Made by a program: the position numbers and the translations under genes. From positions 1 through 47,053 of the forward strand of contig JAJDXM010000012.1 of assembly GCA_022823225.1 (NCBI GenBank): DNA of 47,053 nt, read 5' to 3'. The stretch is from Gemmatimonadota bacterium (lineage in GTDB: Bacteria; Gemmatimonadota; Gemmatimonadetes; Longimicrobiales; Gaopeijiaceae). Positions 28,613 to 37,333 of this stretch are shown here, in pieces; the stretch's first letter is position 1; the number at the start of each line of letters is the position of its first letter. The notes under the pieces were generated by a model. That model saw only the letters and a program-made list of their open reading frames with translations. It was not told the origin of the DNA and did not search any database.

Positions 28613-29622
28613 GAGCCGCCGGGAAGGTTCGCGTCGACCCAGGTCTGCGTGACGTCGTGCAGCCGGATCGGCGCGTCGGCGAGCGCGTCCATCGTGATCT
28701 GGTGCACCATCTCGTGGACCTGCGCCAGTTCCTCGCGCTCGTCGGTGAGCAGCCGCACCACCGCCGCGACCACCTCGTCGGGCAGGTCGGCCATCGCGAC
28801 GACCCAGTTCATGATCCCAGCCGTGGGCACGGGCTCGGCGGTGCCCGGATACGTGCCGGCCGGGATCTCTCCGTGGACGTAGTAGGGATACCGTTCGCGC
28901 AGGGTGTCGACCCGGTCCGCCTCCATTGCGAGCAGCCGCGCGCCTCCGGTGGTGGTCGCTTCCAGGACCGCCGCCGCGGGATAGCCGACCGAGATGATCG
29001 CCGCGTCGATGGCGCCGTCCTTCAGCGCGGTGGACGACTCGTTGAAGCTGAGGTAGCGGGGCGTGACATCGTCGTAGGTCAGGCCGTACGCCTCCAGAAT
29101 CTGCCGCGACATCTGCTCGGTGCCGCTCCCGGGCGGCCCCACCGACACGACGCCGCCCGCCAGATCCGCCAGCGAGGTCGCAGTCGAGCCGCGCTTCACC
29201 ACGATGTGGGTCATGTTCGGGTACAGGGGCGCGAGGATGCGCAGGTCGGACACCGGCTCCGGGTAGTCCTGTCCCCCGGAGAACGCCTCGAAGACCGTAT
29301 TGCCGGTGGCGAAGGCGAGGTCGGTCTGGCGCTCGCGCAGACGGTTGACGTTCTCGACCGACCCGCCGCTGACCTCGGCCGTGTACTGCCGCAGCGTATC
29401 CGAAATGGACAGCCGCGCGGCCATCGCGCCGCCCAGCGGGTAGTAGATGCCGCCGGTGCCGGCGGTGCCCAGGCTGAGAAACTGGCGGGAGGCGGAATCG
29501 GAGCAGGCGGCGGATGCGGCCAGGGCGCCGGCGGCCGTGGCCAGTACGAACATGGGCCCGCCCATGCGCCGATGGCGCCGGTGCGGCCGATGCCGCGCGT
29601 GGAGGTGGTTCGATTGGGTCAT
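28609..29622 (-). CDS. TAXI-family TRAP transporter substrate-binding lipoprotein
   Basis: A 337-aa TAXI-type periplasmic binding protein. A basic histidine/arginine-rich n-region, a hydrophobic stretch and a lipobox (LAASAAC) predict a lipoprotein. Hallmarks are SLGTAGTGGIYYPLGGAMAARLS, the SGGSVENVNRLRERQTDLAFATGNT box and GPPGSGTEQMSRQILEAYGL. These proteins bind an organic acid or amino acid such as glutamate and deliver it to the fused TRAP permease upstream in the operon. The ATG at 29622 has no ribosome binding site; translation may depend on the permease gene 31 bp upstream. The actual substrate is unknown. Confidence 0.88.
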   Translation of the reverse strand: MTQSNHLHARHRPHRRHRRMGGPMFVLATAAGALAASAACSDSASRQFLSLGTAGTGGIYYPLGGAMAARLSISDTLRQYTAEVSGGSVENVNRLRERQTDLAFATGNTVFEAFSGGQDYPEPVSDLRILAPLYPNMTHIVVKRGSTATSLADLAGGVVSVGPPGSGTEQMSRQILEAYGLTYDDVTPRYLSFNESSTALKDGAIDAAIISVGYPAAAVLEATTTGGARLLAMEADRVDTLRERYPYYVHGEIPAGTYPGTAEPVPTAGIMNWVVAMADLPDEVVAAVVRLLTDEREELAQVHEMVHQITMDALADAPIRLHDVTQTWVDANLPGGS

Positions 29623-29653
29623 TCGTCGGGCTCGGAAAAGTGTTATCACGTAG

Positions 29654-31543
29654 TCAGGGTGTGCTGTCACCGCGGCTCACACCCAGGAACGCGGCCCCCA
29701 GAAGCGCCGCCAGGCCGGCCGCATCCCAAACCAGGCCAGGGGCGATCAGGGCAACCGCCGCCCCGATCAGGACGACCCTGCGCCAATGCGCCAACGGTCC
29801 CGTGACGTGGCCGATCACGGCGCCGGCGAGTGCGATCACCCCTACGAGCGCGGTCAGCGTTGTGGTCGCAATCTCGGCAGCGGAGCCCGCCAGGATCAAG
29901 GGGGGCGCGTAGATGAACATGAAGGGAACCAGGAACCCCGCCGACGCGAGGCCCATCGCCGTCCAGGCCGTCTTGAGGGGTGGCGAGTCCGCGATCCCCG
30001 CAGCGGCGTACGCGGCCAGCGACACCGGCGGGGTCACGTTCGAGATGCACCCGAAGTAGAAGATGAAGAGGTGCGCAGCGAGTAGCGGCACCCCGAGTTC
30101 GACGAGCGCGGGGGCGCCGAGTGCCGCCAGCACCACGTACGCCGCCGTGGTCGGGAGTCCCATCCCGAGGACGATCGAGCCCATCCCGGTGAGGATCAGG
30201 GCGACGAGCAGGTTCCCCTGGGACACGGTCACGATCAGCTCGGACATCCGCAGCCCGATCCCGGTCAGCGACGCCACCCCGACCACGATCCCGGCGGCCG
30301 CGCAGGCAGCCGCGACCTGCACCGCGCCCGAAGCGGCCTTTCGCAGCGCTTTTGCGACATCGCCGCGCCCCGGGCGCGTGCCGGGCAATGCGTACGCCGC
30401 CAGCACCGAGACCACCACGCCCCAGAAGGCGGCGCGCATCGGTGAGCGTCCCAGCGCCAGCATCACCACGATGATCAGCACCGGCAGCAGCAGGTGGATC
30501 CGCGCCAGCACCTCCCCGCCGCGCGCCGCGACCGACCCCTTGAGCCCCACCTTCGTCGCGCGGAAGTGGATGGCCCAGAGCAGCGCCGCGTAGTAGAGGA
30601 TCGCGGGGATCGCCGCCGCGAGGGCGACGCGCGCATAGGGGATGTTCGTCCAGGTCGCGAGGATGAACGCCCCGGCACCCATCACGGGAGGCATAAGCTG
30701 GCCGCCGGTGCTCGCCGCGGCCTCGATCGCGCCGGCGAAGAAGGGGCGGAAGCCGGAGCGGCGCATCAACGGGATCGTGAAGGCCCCGGTGGTGACCACG
30801 TTGGCGACCGCGCTCCCGGAGAGCGATCCCATGAAGGCGCTGGCCACCGCCGCCGTCTTCGCGGGCCCGCCCCGGGTGCGGCCGGCGATCCGGTCGGCGA
30901 GGCCGATCAGGAGCGCGCCCCCGCCAGCGACATCCAGGAAGGCGCCGAAGAGGACGAAGAGGAAGACGAAGTCGGCGGAGACGCCCAGCGGCACCCCCCA
31001 GATCCCCTCGGTGGAGAGGAAGAGCTGCTCGATCAGGCGGCCGGGATTGTAGCCCCGGTGCGCCAGGAATCCGGGAAGCCAGGGCCCCAGCAGTGCATAG
31101 GCCAGTGCGCCGCTCGCGACGACGACCAGGCCCCACCCCGTCGCCCTCTTCGCGAGGAGGAGGACCATCGCGACCACCACCGCGCCCGCCGCCAGGTCCG
31201 TCGCGGTGGGGCTCCCGGAACGCGCCACCAGCGCCTCGTGCTGGGACACGAGGTAGAACGCGCAGACCGCGAAGACCGCGCCGAGGACGGCGTTGAGAAC
31301 CCAGCCGGGCCGCGAGCGGGGCAGCAGGCGCACGCCCACGCCCAGGAAGGCGAGCGTGCCCATGAGCGCGAGATGGATCGGTCGCTGCACGAGGGCGGTG
31401 AAGGGCGCGACCCCCGCGCCGTACAGGTGGAAGAGCGCGGCGGCCGCGGCGACCAGGAGGACCGCGCGGCCGCGCCAGTCGGGATGGGCCGGCGGCGGGG
31501 CGGGTGGGGCGGCCGGACCGGCTTCAGGCGGCGGCTTGGTCAA
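29654..31543 (-). CDS. TRAP transporter fused permease (DctQM type)
   Basis: A 629-aa membrane protein with about 18 hydrophobic segments. The first four are an N-terminal 4-TM DctQ-like part, and the rest form the large DctM domain. DctM landmarks include GGGALLIGLADRIAGRTRGGPAKTAAVASAFMGSLSGSAVANVVTTG and AGAFILATWTNIPY, plus GMGLPTTAAYVVLAALGAPAL. It works with the TAXI binding protein downstream and uses a sodium or proton gradient. The start seems to be a TTG at 31543 with no ribosome binding site, 10 bp after the Yip1 gene, so translation may be coupled. Confidence 0.92.
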   Translation of the reverse strand: MTKPPPEAGPAAPPAPPPAHPDWRGRAVLLVAAAAALFHLYGAGVAPFTALVQRPIHLALMGTLAFLGVGVRLLPRSRPGWVLNAVLGAVFAVCAFYLVSQHEALVARSGSPTATDLAAGAVVVAMVLLLAKRATGWGLVVVASGALAYALLGPWLPGFLAHRGYNPGRLIEQLFLSTEGIWGVPLGVSADFVFLFVLFGAFLDVAGGGALLIGLADRIAGRTRGGPAKTAAVASAFMGSLSGSAVANVVTTGAFTIPLMRRSGFRPFFAGAIEAAASTGGQLMPPVMGAGAFILATWTNIPYARVALAAAIPAILYYAALLWAIHFRATKVGLKGSVAARGGEVLARIHLLLPVLIIVVMLALGRSPMRAAFWGVVVSVLAAYALPGTRPGRGDVAKALRKAASGAVQVAAACAAAGIVVGVASLTGIGLRMSELIVTVSQGNLLVALILTGMGSIVLGMGLPTTAAYVVLAALGAPALVELGVPLLAAHLFIFYFGCISNVTPPVSLAAYAAAGIADSPPLKTAWTAMGLASAGFLVPFMFIYAPPLILAGSAAEIATTTLTALVGVIALAGAVIGHVTGPLAHWRRVVLIGAAVALIAPGLVWDAAGLAALLGAAFLGVSRGDSTP

Positions 31544-31553
31544 GTGGCGGGCG

Positions 31554-32252
31554 TCAGAACGTCGGCGAAACCGCCGTAACGAAGCCCGCGCACGCGAGCG
31601 CGACGATCACCTGCAGCACCATCAGCACCGCGATGGTGCTCCCCGCGCTCCGCCTGGGGTCGAGCACGGCAAGCCCGATGCCGGTCACCGCAATCGCCCA
31701 CAACTGAAAGAGGGGCATCACATTCAGGAACGTGAGAAGGAAGCCATCGGGAAGAAACGGGGCGAACGTGCCGAGGGACAACGCCAGTTCGAGGTCGCCG
31801 GCGCGGATCTGCAGCGGAAGAGTGATGGCCGCCCCCGCCAGCGAGATGATCCCGGCGTGGGCTACAACGCAGAGGTGCTGCCTGTAGGTCGCCTCGTCGC
31901 CGCGCATGAAGACGAAGATGACATAGGTCACGGCACTGACAACCAGGGTCATGATCGGCAGGAAGATGATCGTCCCGGCAACCATCAATCCCTTTGCGAA
32001 ACCGCGTGCCGCGTCGACGTCCCCCGAGCCGAAGCCGCGCGCGCGCATCTGCTCTTCCATCAGCTCGAAGGGGATAAACGACAGGATGGCGCCGGTGGCG
32101 ACCGCGACGAGGAGCGTGATCGGAAACCACGCGGGGTTGCGGCCAAGGGACTCGAACAGCTTCCCGGGCTGCACGAAAACCATCCAGAACCGGTTCAGAA
32201 ACGCCGGGCGCCGGGGTTTTTCGCCGGCCTGCATCGTCGCCTGGTCGTCCAT
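31554..32252 (-). CDS. Yip1-domain membrane protein
   Basis: A 232-aa membrane protein of the Yip1 family, with a hydrophilic N-terminus (FLNRFWMVFVQPGKLFESLGRNPAWFPITL) and five or six hydrophobic segments from about residue 46 to 228. The PGKLFESL motif just before the first segment is typical. Function unknown in bacteria. It lies between the third G-D-x-W-x-D-T protein (4-bp gap) and the TRAP permease (10-bp gap), so it is probably part of the same operon. Confidence 0.8.
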   Translation of the reverse strand: MDDQATMQAGEKPRRPAFLNRFWMVFVQPGKLFESLGRNPAWFPITLLVAVATGAILSFIPFELMEEQMRARGFGSGDVDAARGFAKGLMVAGTIIFLPIMTLVVSAVTYVIFVFMRGDEATYRQHLCVVAHAGIISLAGAAITLPLQIRAGDLELALSLGTFAPFLPDGFLLTFLNVMPLFQLWAIAVTGIGLAVLDPRRSAGSTIAVLMVLQVIVALACAGFVTAVSPTF

Positions 32253-32256
32253 TGTC

Positions 32257-33060
32257 TCACCCCTCCAGTGTCAGACGGGTGGTCGCGGTGAAGCTGACCT
32301 CCACCTGGGTGCCGTCGGGCGCGGTCATTCCCCCCTCCTCCACGCGGGATATCTCCGACGAGGCCACCAGCCCGCGTTCCATGTCCCACAGATAATGCCC
32401 GGCTTCCGAGCCGGTGAGGTTCATCGACATCGGCCCTTCGGCGATCGTCAGGCTGCTTTCGCCCGAGACGGCGATCCTCAGATGGGCCCGCCCGTCGTGG
32501 TCGACCTCCCCCTCCAGGGTGTAGGTGTAGACGATAACCCTGTCGCCACCGTCGCCGACCCTGGCCGACACCGTATCGACCCAGTTGTCGCCGGCCTGCG
32601 CGCCAGCCGCTGGAAGACGTGGGAAGATCACCGCTTCCGGATTCACCAGGATGGGAAAGTCGCTGTCGAGCCGCCGCGTTTCAGAGACGATTTCAGCCAG
32701 TCCCCGCGGGCCCAGCAACACCTCGAAACTGTCGGCCACCCCGGCCTCGGCCCGGGATGCGGGGCTGCTTCCGGTCATCGGGTTGCTGTACGATGCCTCG
32801 AATTCCCCCAGTTCGCCCGCGACCCGGATTCCCTCTCCCTCGGCGGAAAATGTCAGCGAGAAGTTCCAGGTGGATTGTCCGCCAATCTCCAACGCCCCGG
32901 TGGGGCCGTCGAGCGACAGGTCCGTGCTGTCCACCATCGTGTACGTCGCCGTCGCCGGAGCAGGAAGAGCGTAGGCCAGTTGCTGCCCTGCGGCGGCGGC
33001 ACCGGGCACGGTCGCCACGACCATCAGGACGAAGGCTGCGATTGAGGACGAGCGGCGCAT
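32257..33060 (-). CDS. Secreted protein, G-D-x-W-x-D-T paralogue family (copy 3)
   Basis: A 267-aa protein with a Sec signal (SSSIAAFVLMVVATVPGAAAAGQQ). It is paralogous to the two proteins at 17054-18876. Landmarks are LPAPATATYTMVDSTDLSL after the signal, FPRLPAAGAQAGDNWVDTVS in the middle and GHYLWDMERGLVASSEI near the end. The ATG at 33060 has GGGAG 8 bases upstream; a longer frame from 33132 would add a non-signal lead. It is first in the minus-strand run ending at 27440 and diverges from the gene at 33239. Function unknown. Confidence 0.8.
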   Translation of the reverse strand: MRRSSSIAAFVLMVVATVPGAAAAGQQLAYALPAPATATYTMVDSTDLSLDGPTGALEIGGQSTWNFSLTFSAEGEGIRVAGELGEFEASYSNPMTGSSPASRAEAGVADSFEVLLGPRGLAEIVSETRRLDSDFPILVNPEAVIFPRLPAAGAQAGDNWVDTVSARVGDGGDRVIVYTYTLEGEVDHDGRAHLRIAVSGESSLTIAEGPMSMNLTGSEAGHYLWDMERGLVASSEISRVEEGGMTAPDGTQVEVSFTATTRLTLEG

Positions 33061-33097
33061 GGTTCGACTCCCGGCGCGGGTTGGCGTGACGATCAGG

Positions 33098-33126
33098 TTG
33101 ACAGGCAGTCCCTTTCCTGCTTCAAT
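33098..33126 (+). promoter_or_regulatory. Possible sigma-70 promoter for the gene at 33239
   Basis: TTGACA at 33098-33103 is a perfect -35 hexamer. After 17 bp, TTCAAT at 33121-33126 matches four of six -10 bases. It points toward the plus-strand gene at 33239, in the 178-bp divergent gap. Transcription would start near 33133, leaving a leader of about 105 bases. Confidence 0.4.
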
Positions 33127-33238
33127 GCTCATTCCGCGGTTCTGCGAGGAGCCGCCAACCTACCCGCCGAACGCTGGCCGGGCAACCTGGAAGGGGTTAT
33201 CCTTCCCGCCCCGAACGGAACGACTCCCCCGAGGCACG

Positions 33239-33808
33239 ATGAGCTACAGGACCAACCCCGACAGAATACTTGAGAATATCGACCGCGCCCGCAGCCGGGA
33301 TATCGAGCGCGCGCTTTCCCTGAACGACCGCCAGGCGCGGGGACGCGAGCTGGACACGGAGATTCCCGAAGGGGACTCGACCACGCCGGAGCGGATGCGG
33401 AGAATCTTCGGACTGGTCGAGGCCGGATACCGGCGTGCGGCGCAGGGGTCCGAGATGATGCCGCTGGCGGCGCGTTTTCGGGCGATCGGGGACATTTCCC
33501 ACCAGGATGCACGGGGCGATGTCACCGTGAGCGTGCACTATCACGACTCCGAGCGGCGGGACGACATCGGCGTCGCCCCCTTCGAGATCACGCCGCGCGA
33601 CCTGGAAGAGGCCAGGAAGGCGACGCGCACCAGCCGGCCCGACGTCAACGCGATGAAGGTGCTCCGGCTGCGCCTCCGGGACGGCGTGATGGCCGCCTAC
33701 ACCAAGATCGAGCCGCGGCTGCGCGACGCCCTCAAGGAGCGCGCGGACATCGGCCACGTGGAGGCCGAAATCACCCTGGATCTCCGTCCCACGGACACGA
33801 CGCTGTAG
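33239..33808 (+). CDS. Protein of unknown function upstream of gspE
   Basis: A 189-aa hydrophilic protein with no signal or membrane segment. The start at ATG 33239 has GAGG 5 bases upstream. The N-terminal 60 residues are charged and helical. The second half reads DVTVSVHYHDSERRDDIGVAPFEITPRD, then helical and basic stretches, ending in a strand-like EAEITLDLRPTD. I do not recognise a family. The gene is 57 bp from the GspE-type ATPase, so the two may be co-transcribed and it may work with the pilus or secretion machine. Confidence 0.6.
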   Translation: MSYRTNPDRILENIDRARSRDIERALSLNDRQARGRELDTEIPEGDSTTPERMRRIFGLVEAGYRRAAQGSEMMPLAARFRAIGDISHQDARGDVTVSVHYHDSERRDDIGVAPFEITPRDLEEARKATRTSRPDVNAMKVLRLRLRDGVMAAYTKIEPRLRDALKERADIGHVEAEITLDLRPTDTTL

Positions 33809-33865
33809 CGAAATCGGCGCATTCGGCCATGGAGGCGCCCCGCGCCCCGCGCAAACTTCCCCGGC

Positions 33866-35641
33866 ATGGAAAACGCCAGGGAGGACGTACTCGGAAGATT
33901 GCTGGTCGACAGCGGCGCGCTGACCGGGACCGCGCTCGAAGGTGCGCGCGAGGAGCAGCGCCGTTCGGGTAGACCGCTCGGCGCGGTCCTCCTGCGCAAG
34001 GGACTTGTCGACGAAGTGCAGGTGGCCCGGGCGGTCGCGACCCAGATGGGCCTCGCCTATGTCGCCCCACCCTTCGATCCGGATCCGGCGGCGCTGAAGA
34101 AGGTCCAGCCGGCCCTCGCGCGCAGCAAGGGCGTGCTCCCGCTGTCGCTGAAGGGCCGCAGGCTGACGGTGGCCGTCGGCGACCCGCTCGAGGCCGACGT
34201 CATCGACCACCTCCGATTCCAGTCGGGGTGTCACGTCGAGGCGGTGGTGGCGCCTCCCTCCGCGATCGCCCGGGCGGTGCGCGACGTGTACGGCGGCGAG
34301 CTCCCCGAATTGCTGGAGCGGCTCGGCTCCACCGGCAGCGCGGAGGGACGCAGCAATCTGCAGGTGCTCGAGCAGGAGGCCAGCGCGGCCCCGATCGTCC
34401 GGATCGTGGACCACCTGATCGCAACGGCCATCGACCGCCGCGCGAGTGACATTCACATCGAGACGCACGGCGCCGGTTCCCGGGTGCGCCTGCGCGTTGA
34501 CGGCCGGCTGACCACTGCCACGGAACTCCCGCCGGGCACCCACCGGGCCGCAATCTCGCGCGTCAAGATCATGGCCGGACTCGACATCTCGGTGCGGCGG
34601 CGCCCGCAGGACGGCGGCTTCACGGTGAGGCAGGGGAACGCCGAGCTGACCGTCAGGGTCTCCACCATCCCCACCCAGGCCGGGGAGAAGGCCGTGCTCC
34701 GCCTCCTCGATCCCGGCGACGCGCCGGCCGACCTGGCCTCGCTCGGCCTGTCGTCCCACGATCTCGTCCGCCTTCGCCAGATACTCAAGCGGCGGCAGGG
34801 CGTTCTGCTCGCCGCCGGGCCGACCGGTTCCGGCAAGACCACCACCCTGTCCGGAGCGGTGGCCGAGCTCTCGGGCGGCAAGATCAACATCGTCACCCTG
34901 GAGGACCCGATCGAGTACACCTTCCCGGGCGTCGCGCAGATGGAGATCGACACCAGGGCGGGGGTGGATTTCCCATCGGGACTGCGCGCGATCCTGCGCC
35001 AGGACCCCGACGTGATCCTCGTAGGCGAGATCCGCGACCGGGAGACGGCCGAGATCGCGATGTCCGCGGCGGTGACCGGTCACCTCGTTCTGAGCACCAT
35101 CCACACGGTCGACGCACCCAGCGCCGTGGTGAGGCTTCTCGAGATGGGGGTGCCGCCGTTTCTGGTGGCGGGGGGGCTGTCCGGGGTGGTCGCGCAGCGG
35201 CTTGTGCGGCGCTTGTGTTCGCGGTGCAACGGGCGCCACATCGCCGACTGCGCGGTCTGCACCAAGGGCTACCGTGGCCGGAGCGGCGTCTTCGAGGTGC
35301 TGGTGGTTGACGACGACATCCGGTCGGCGATCGGCTCCGGGGCTTCGCTGGCCACTTTGCGCACACTCGCGCGGCGCGGCGGCATGGGTTCGATGGCCCG
35401 CGATGCGATGCGGCAGGTCGCCGAGGGTGTGACCGCGCCGCACGAGGCCGGCCAGATCATGGCGCTGACACGCGGGGCCGCGGCGACCTGCGAGAGCTGC
35501 GAGACGCCGCTGCCGCCCGGCGCCCTGGGGTGTCCGGGATGCGGGAGGCCCCGCGCCAGGACCTGCGCGTGCGGCAATCCGCTGGAGAGGAGGTGGCGCT
35601 ACTGTCCGTCGTGCCTGCGCGCGGCGTCCGGGGCGGGCTGA
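33866..35641 (+). CDS. GspE/PilB-type secretion/pilus assembly ATPase with a C-terminal double zinc ribbon
   Basis: A 591-aa T2SSE ATPase. The N-terminal MshEN-like domain occupies about the first 150 residues. The Walker A motif is GPTGSGKTTTL near residue 320, followed by the Asp box (ITLEDPIEYTFPG-type, here IVTLEDPIEYTFPG), Walker B VILVGEIRDRETAE and the His box LSTIHTVDA. The tetracysteine motif is compressed: CSRC, only seven residues, CAVC. A tail of about 45 residues adds CESC, CPGC, CAC and CPSC, a double zinc ribbon not usual in the family. It powers type II secretion or type IV pili from the cytoplasm. No ribosome binding site is clear. Confidence 0.88.
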   Translation: MENAREDVLGRLLVDSGALTGTALEGAREEQRRSGRPLGAVLLRKGLVDEVQVARAVATQMGLAYVAPPFDPDPAALKKVQPALARSKGVLPLSLKGRRLTVAVGDPLEADVIDHLRFQSGCHVEAVVAPPSAIARAVRDVYGGELPELLERLGSTGSAEGRSNLQVLEQEASAAPIVRIVDHLIATAIDRRASDIHIETHGAGSRVRLRVDGRLTTATELPPGTHRAAISRVKIMAGLDISVRRRPQDGGFTVRQGNAELTVRVSTIPTQAGEKAVLRLLDPGDAPADLASLGLSSHDLVRLRQILKRRQGVLLAAGPTGSGKTTTLSGAVAELSGGKINIVTLEDPIEYTFPGVAQMEIDTRAGVDFPSGLRAILRQDPDVILVGEIRDRETAEIAMSAAVTGHLVLSTIHTVDAPSAVVRLLEMGVPPFLVAGGLSGVVAQRLVRRLCSRCNGRHIADCAVCTKGYRGRSGVFEVLVVDDDIRSAIGSGASLATLRTLARRGGMGSMARDAMRQVAEGVTAPHEAGQIMALTRGAAATCESCETPLPPGALGCPGCGRPRARTCACGNPLERRWRYCPSCLRAASGAG

Positions 35642-35650
35642 CCGTCGTCG

Positions 35651-36757
35651 CTACGCTTCGAAGACCTCCATCCGGGTGGTCAATGCCTCGATCCGCCCGG
35701 CCCGCGGCTCCACACCGATTCCGGGACCCCGCGGCACCGGCATCATCCCGTCCACCATCTCGAACTCGGGCGACACGATGTCCTCCTCCCAGTACCGGCG
35801 CGAGTTGGAGATGTCTCCCGGCAGCGTGAATCCCGGGAGCGACGCGAGCGCCACGTTGTGCGCACGCCCGATCCCCGATTCCAGCATGCCGCCGCACCAC
35901 ACCGGCCACCGCGCCGCGCGGCAGTCGTCGTGTATCGCGACGGATTCCCCCAGACCCCCCACCCGGCCGGGTTTGATGTTCACGATGCTGGCGGCTTTCA
36001 GGTGCAACGCGAGACGGGCGTCGCCCAGGGACCGAATCGATTCGTCCAGGCACACCGGCGTTTCGATGCGGCTTTGCAACACCGCGTGGTCGAGCAGGTC
36101 TTCGTGGCCCAGCGGCTGCTCGATCATCATCAGATCCAGATCGTCCAGTTCCCGCAGCCGCGCAAGGTCTTCCGGGAGCGAATAGGCGGAATTCGCGTCG
36201 GCCATGATCGGCGCTTCCGGAAAGCGGTCCCTCACCGCCCGCAGCATGTCGACATCGCGCCCCGGCTTGATTTTGATCTTGATCTTGCGGTAGCCTTCGC
36301 CCAGGTATCCTTCGACCCTGGCCAGCAACGCCGCATTGTTCTTTTGCAAGCCGATCGATACGCCCGCGGGCACGGCCCTCCCGGTGCCGCCCAAAAGGTC
36401 GCTCAACGACACGCTCCGGCGCTTCGCCTCCAGATCCCATCCGGCCATCTCCACAGCCGCGCGCGCCATGGGGTGCCCGCGCAGCCACGGTGCCGGGTTA
36501 AGGCGCCGGCCGTCCCGGACCTCGCTCCCCGTCAATTCGGGCAGGAGCCACCGAGTCAATACATGCCAGGCCGTGTCGGTCGTTTCGTACGAGTAGCCCG
36601 GCGTTTCGCCGGCAACGCACTCCGACCACCCCGCAACGCCGTCCGCCTCCAGGGTGAGAAGAAGCACGCGCCGTGCCTGCGTGCCTCCGCTGCTGATCTC
36701 GAAGTATTCCCTGAGCCTCAGAGGTATTTCGCGCAATACCGCCCGGGCGATGCGCAT
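35651..36757 (-). CDS. o-Succinylbenzoate synthase / N-acylamino-acid racemase (enolase superfamily)
   Basis: A 368-aa enolase-superfamily enzyme of the OSBS/NSAR group. The catalytic motifs are all seen: the KxK base IKIKIKPGRD near residue 163, the metal ligands in MADANSAYS, MIEQPL and CLDESI, and the lysine in NIKPGRVGG near residue 265. It makes o-succinylbenzoate for menaquinone, or racemises N-acyl amino acids; sequence alone does not decide. The M20 carboxypeptidase two genes upstream recalls the racemase arrangement of some Bacillota and Deinococci. It starts directly after the TGA of the basic protein (TGAATG). Confidence 0.85.
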   Translation of the reverse strand: MRIARAVLREIPLRLREYFEISSGGTQARRVLLLTLEADGVAGWSECVAGETPGYSYETTDTAWHVLTRWLLPELTGSEVRDGRRLNPAPWLRGHPMARAAVEMAGWDLEAKRRSVSLSDLLGGTGRAVPAGVSIGLQKNNAALLARVEGYLGEGYRKIKIKIKPGRDVDMLRAVRDRFPEAPIMADANSAYSLPEDLARLRELDDLDLMMIEQPLGHEDLLDHAVLQSRIETPVCLDESIRSLGDARLALHLKAASIVNIKPGRVGGLGESVAIHDDCRAARWPVWCGGMLESGIGRAHNVALASLPGFTLPGDISNSRRYWEEDIVSPEFEMVDGMMPVPRGPGIGVEPRAGRIEALTTRMEVFEA

Positions 36758-37249
36758 TCAGGCGTCGTCGGATCCCTTCTTCGCCTGCGCCTCCGCCTTT
36801 ATCTGATCGCGCCGCCGCACCGAGTGCAAACCCGTCAGCAGGGAGGTCGAAGACTTCGACCGGACGCCGCCGGCGACAAGCGCGTCGCGAATCTGGGGCA
36901 CGGTATAGCTGTGACCGAATTCGGCAATGAACTTCCGATAAGCCGCCGTCGGTCCCAGGCCCTGGTAGTGGTTCGCCCCAACTTCCGGATGCCCGGCACC
37001 CGCGCTGCCACGGGGCTTTCTGAGCCTCGGCATCGGCGCCCGCCGCGCCTTCTTCGCAGGCTTTGCCGCACGCTTTTTGGCAGGTTTCGTGGCTGGTTTC
37101 GCGGCCGGTTCCTCCGCGCCCAGTGCAAGCAGCGCCCTCAGGCTGGCCACGGTATTGCGCAAAGCTTCGCCGCGTTGATCATGTGCCGCAAGCTCGGCCT
37201 CGGCCTGACGCAGCGCTGCCTGGTACCTGCTCGGTGTCGCGTCACTCAT
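36758..37249 (-). CDS. Basic histone-H1-like protein
   Basis: A 163-aa protein. Residues 1-45 are a predicted coiled coil (RYQAALRQAEAELAAHDQRG). Then comes a lysine/alanine/proline-rich tract, KPATKPAKKRAAKPAKK, like the basic tails of bacterial histone H1-like proteins. The C-terminal third is a compact helical region (YRKFIAEFGHSYTVPQIRDALVAGG). The tract suggests nucleic-acid binding. The ATG at 37249 is preceded by AGGGAAAAAG and a strong promoter at 37334-37362. It abuts the OSBS gene. Not a family I can name. Confidence 0.65.
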   Translation of the reverse strand: MSDATPSRYQAALRQAEAELAAHDQRGEALRNTVASLRALLALGAEEPAAKPATKPAKKRAAKPAKKARRAPMPRLRKPRGSAGAGHPEVGANHYQGLGPTAAYRKFIAEFGHSYTVPQIRDALVAGGVRSKSSTSLLTGLHSVRRRDQIKAEAQAKKGSDDA

Positions 37250-37333
37250 CTCTTTTTCCCTCTCCCTGTGTTCCCATCGGGTTTGCTGGGCGCGGTTTCC
37301 GGCGGGAGCGCCGGATCCGGGTTCATGATGCGG

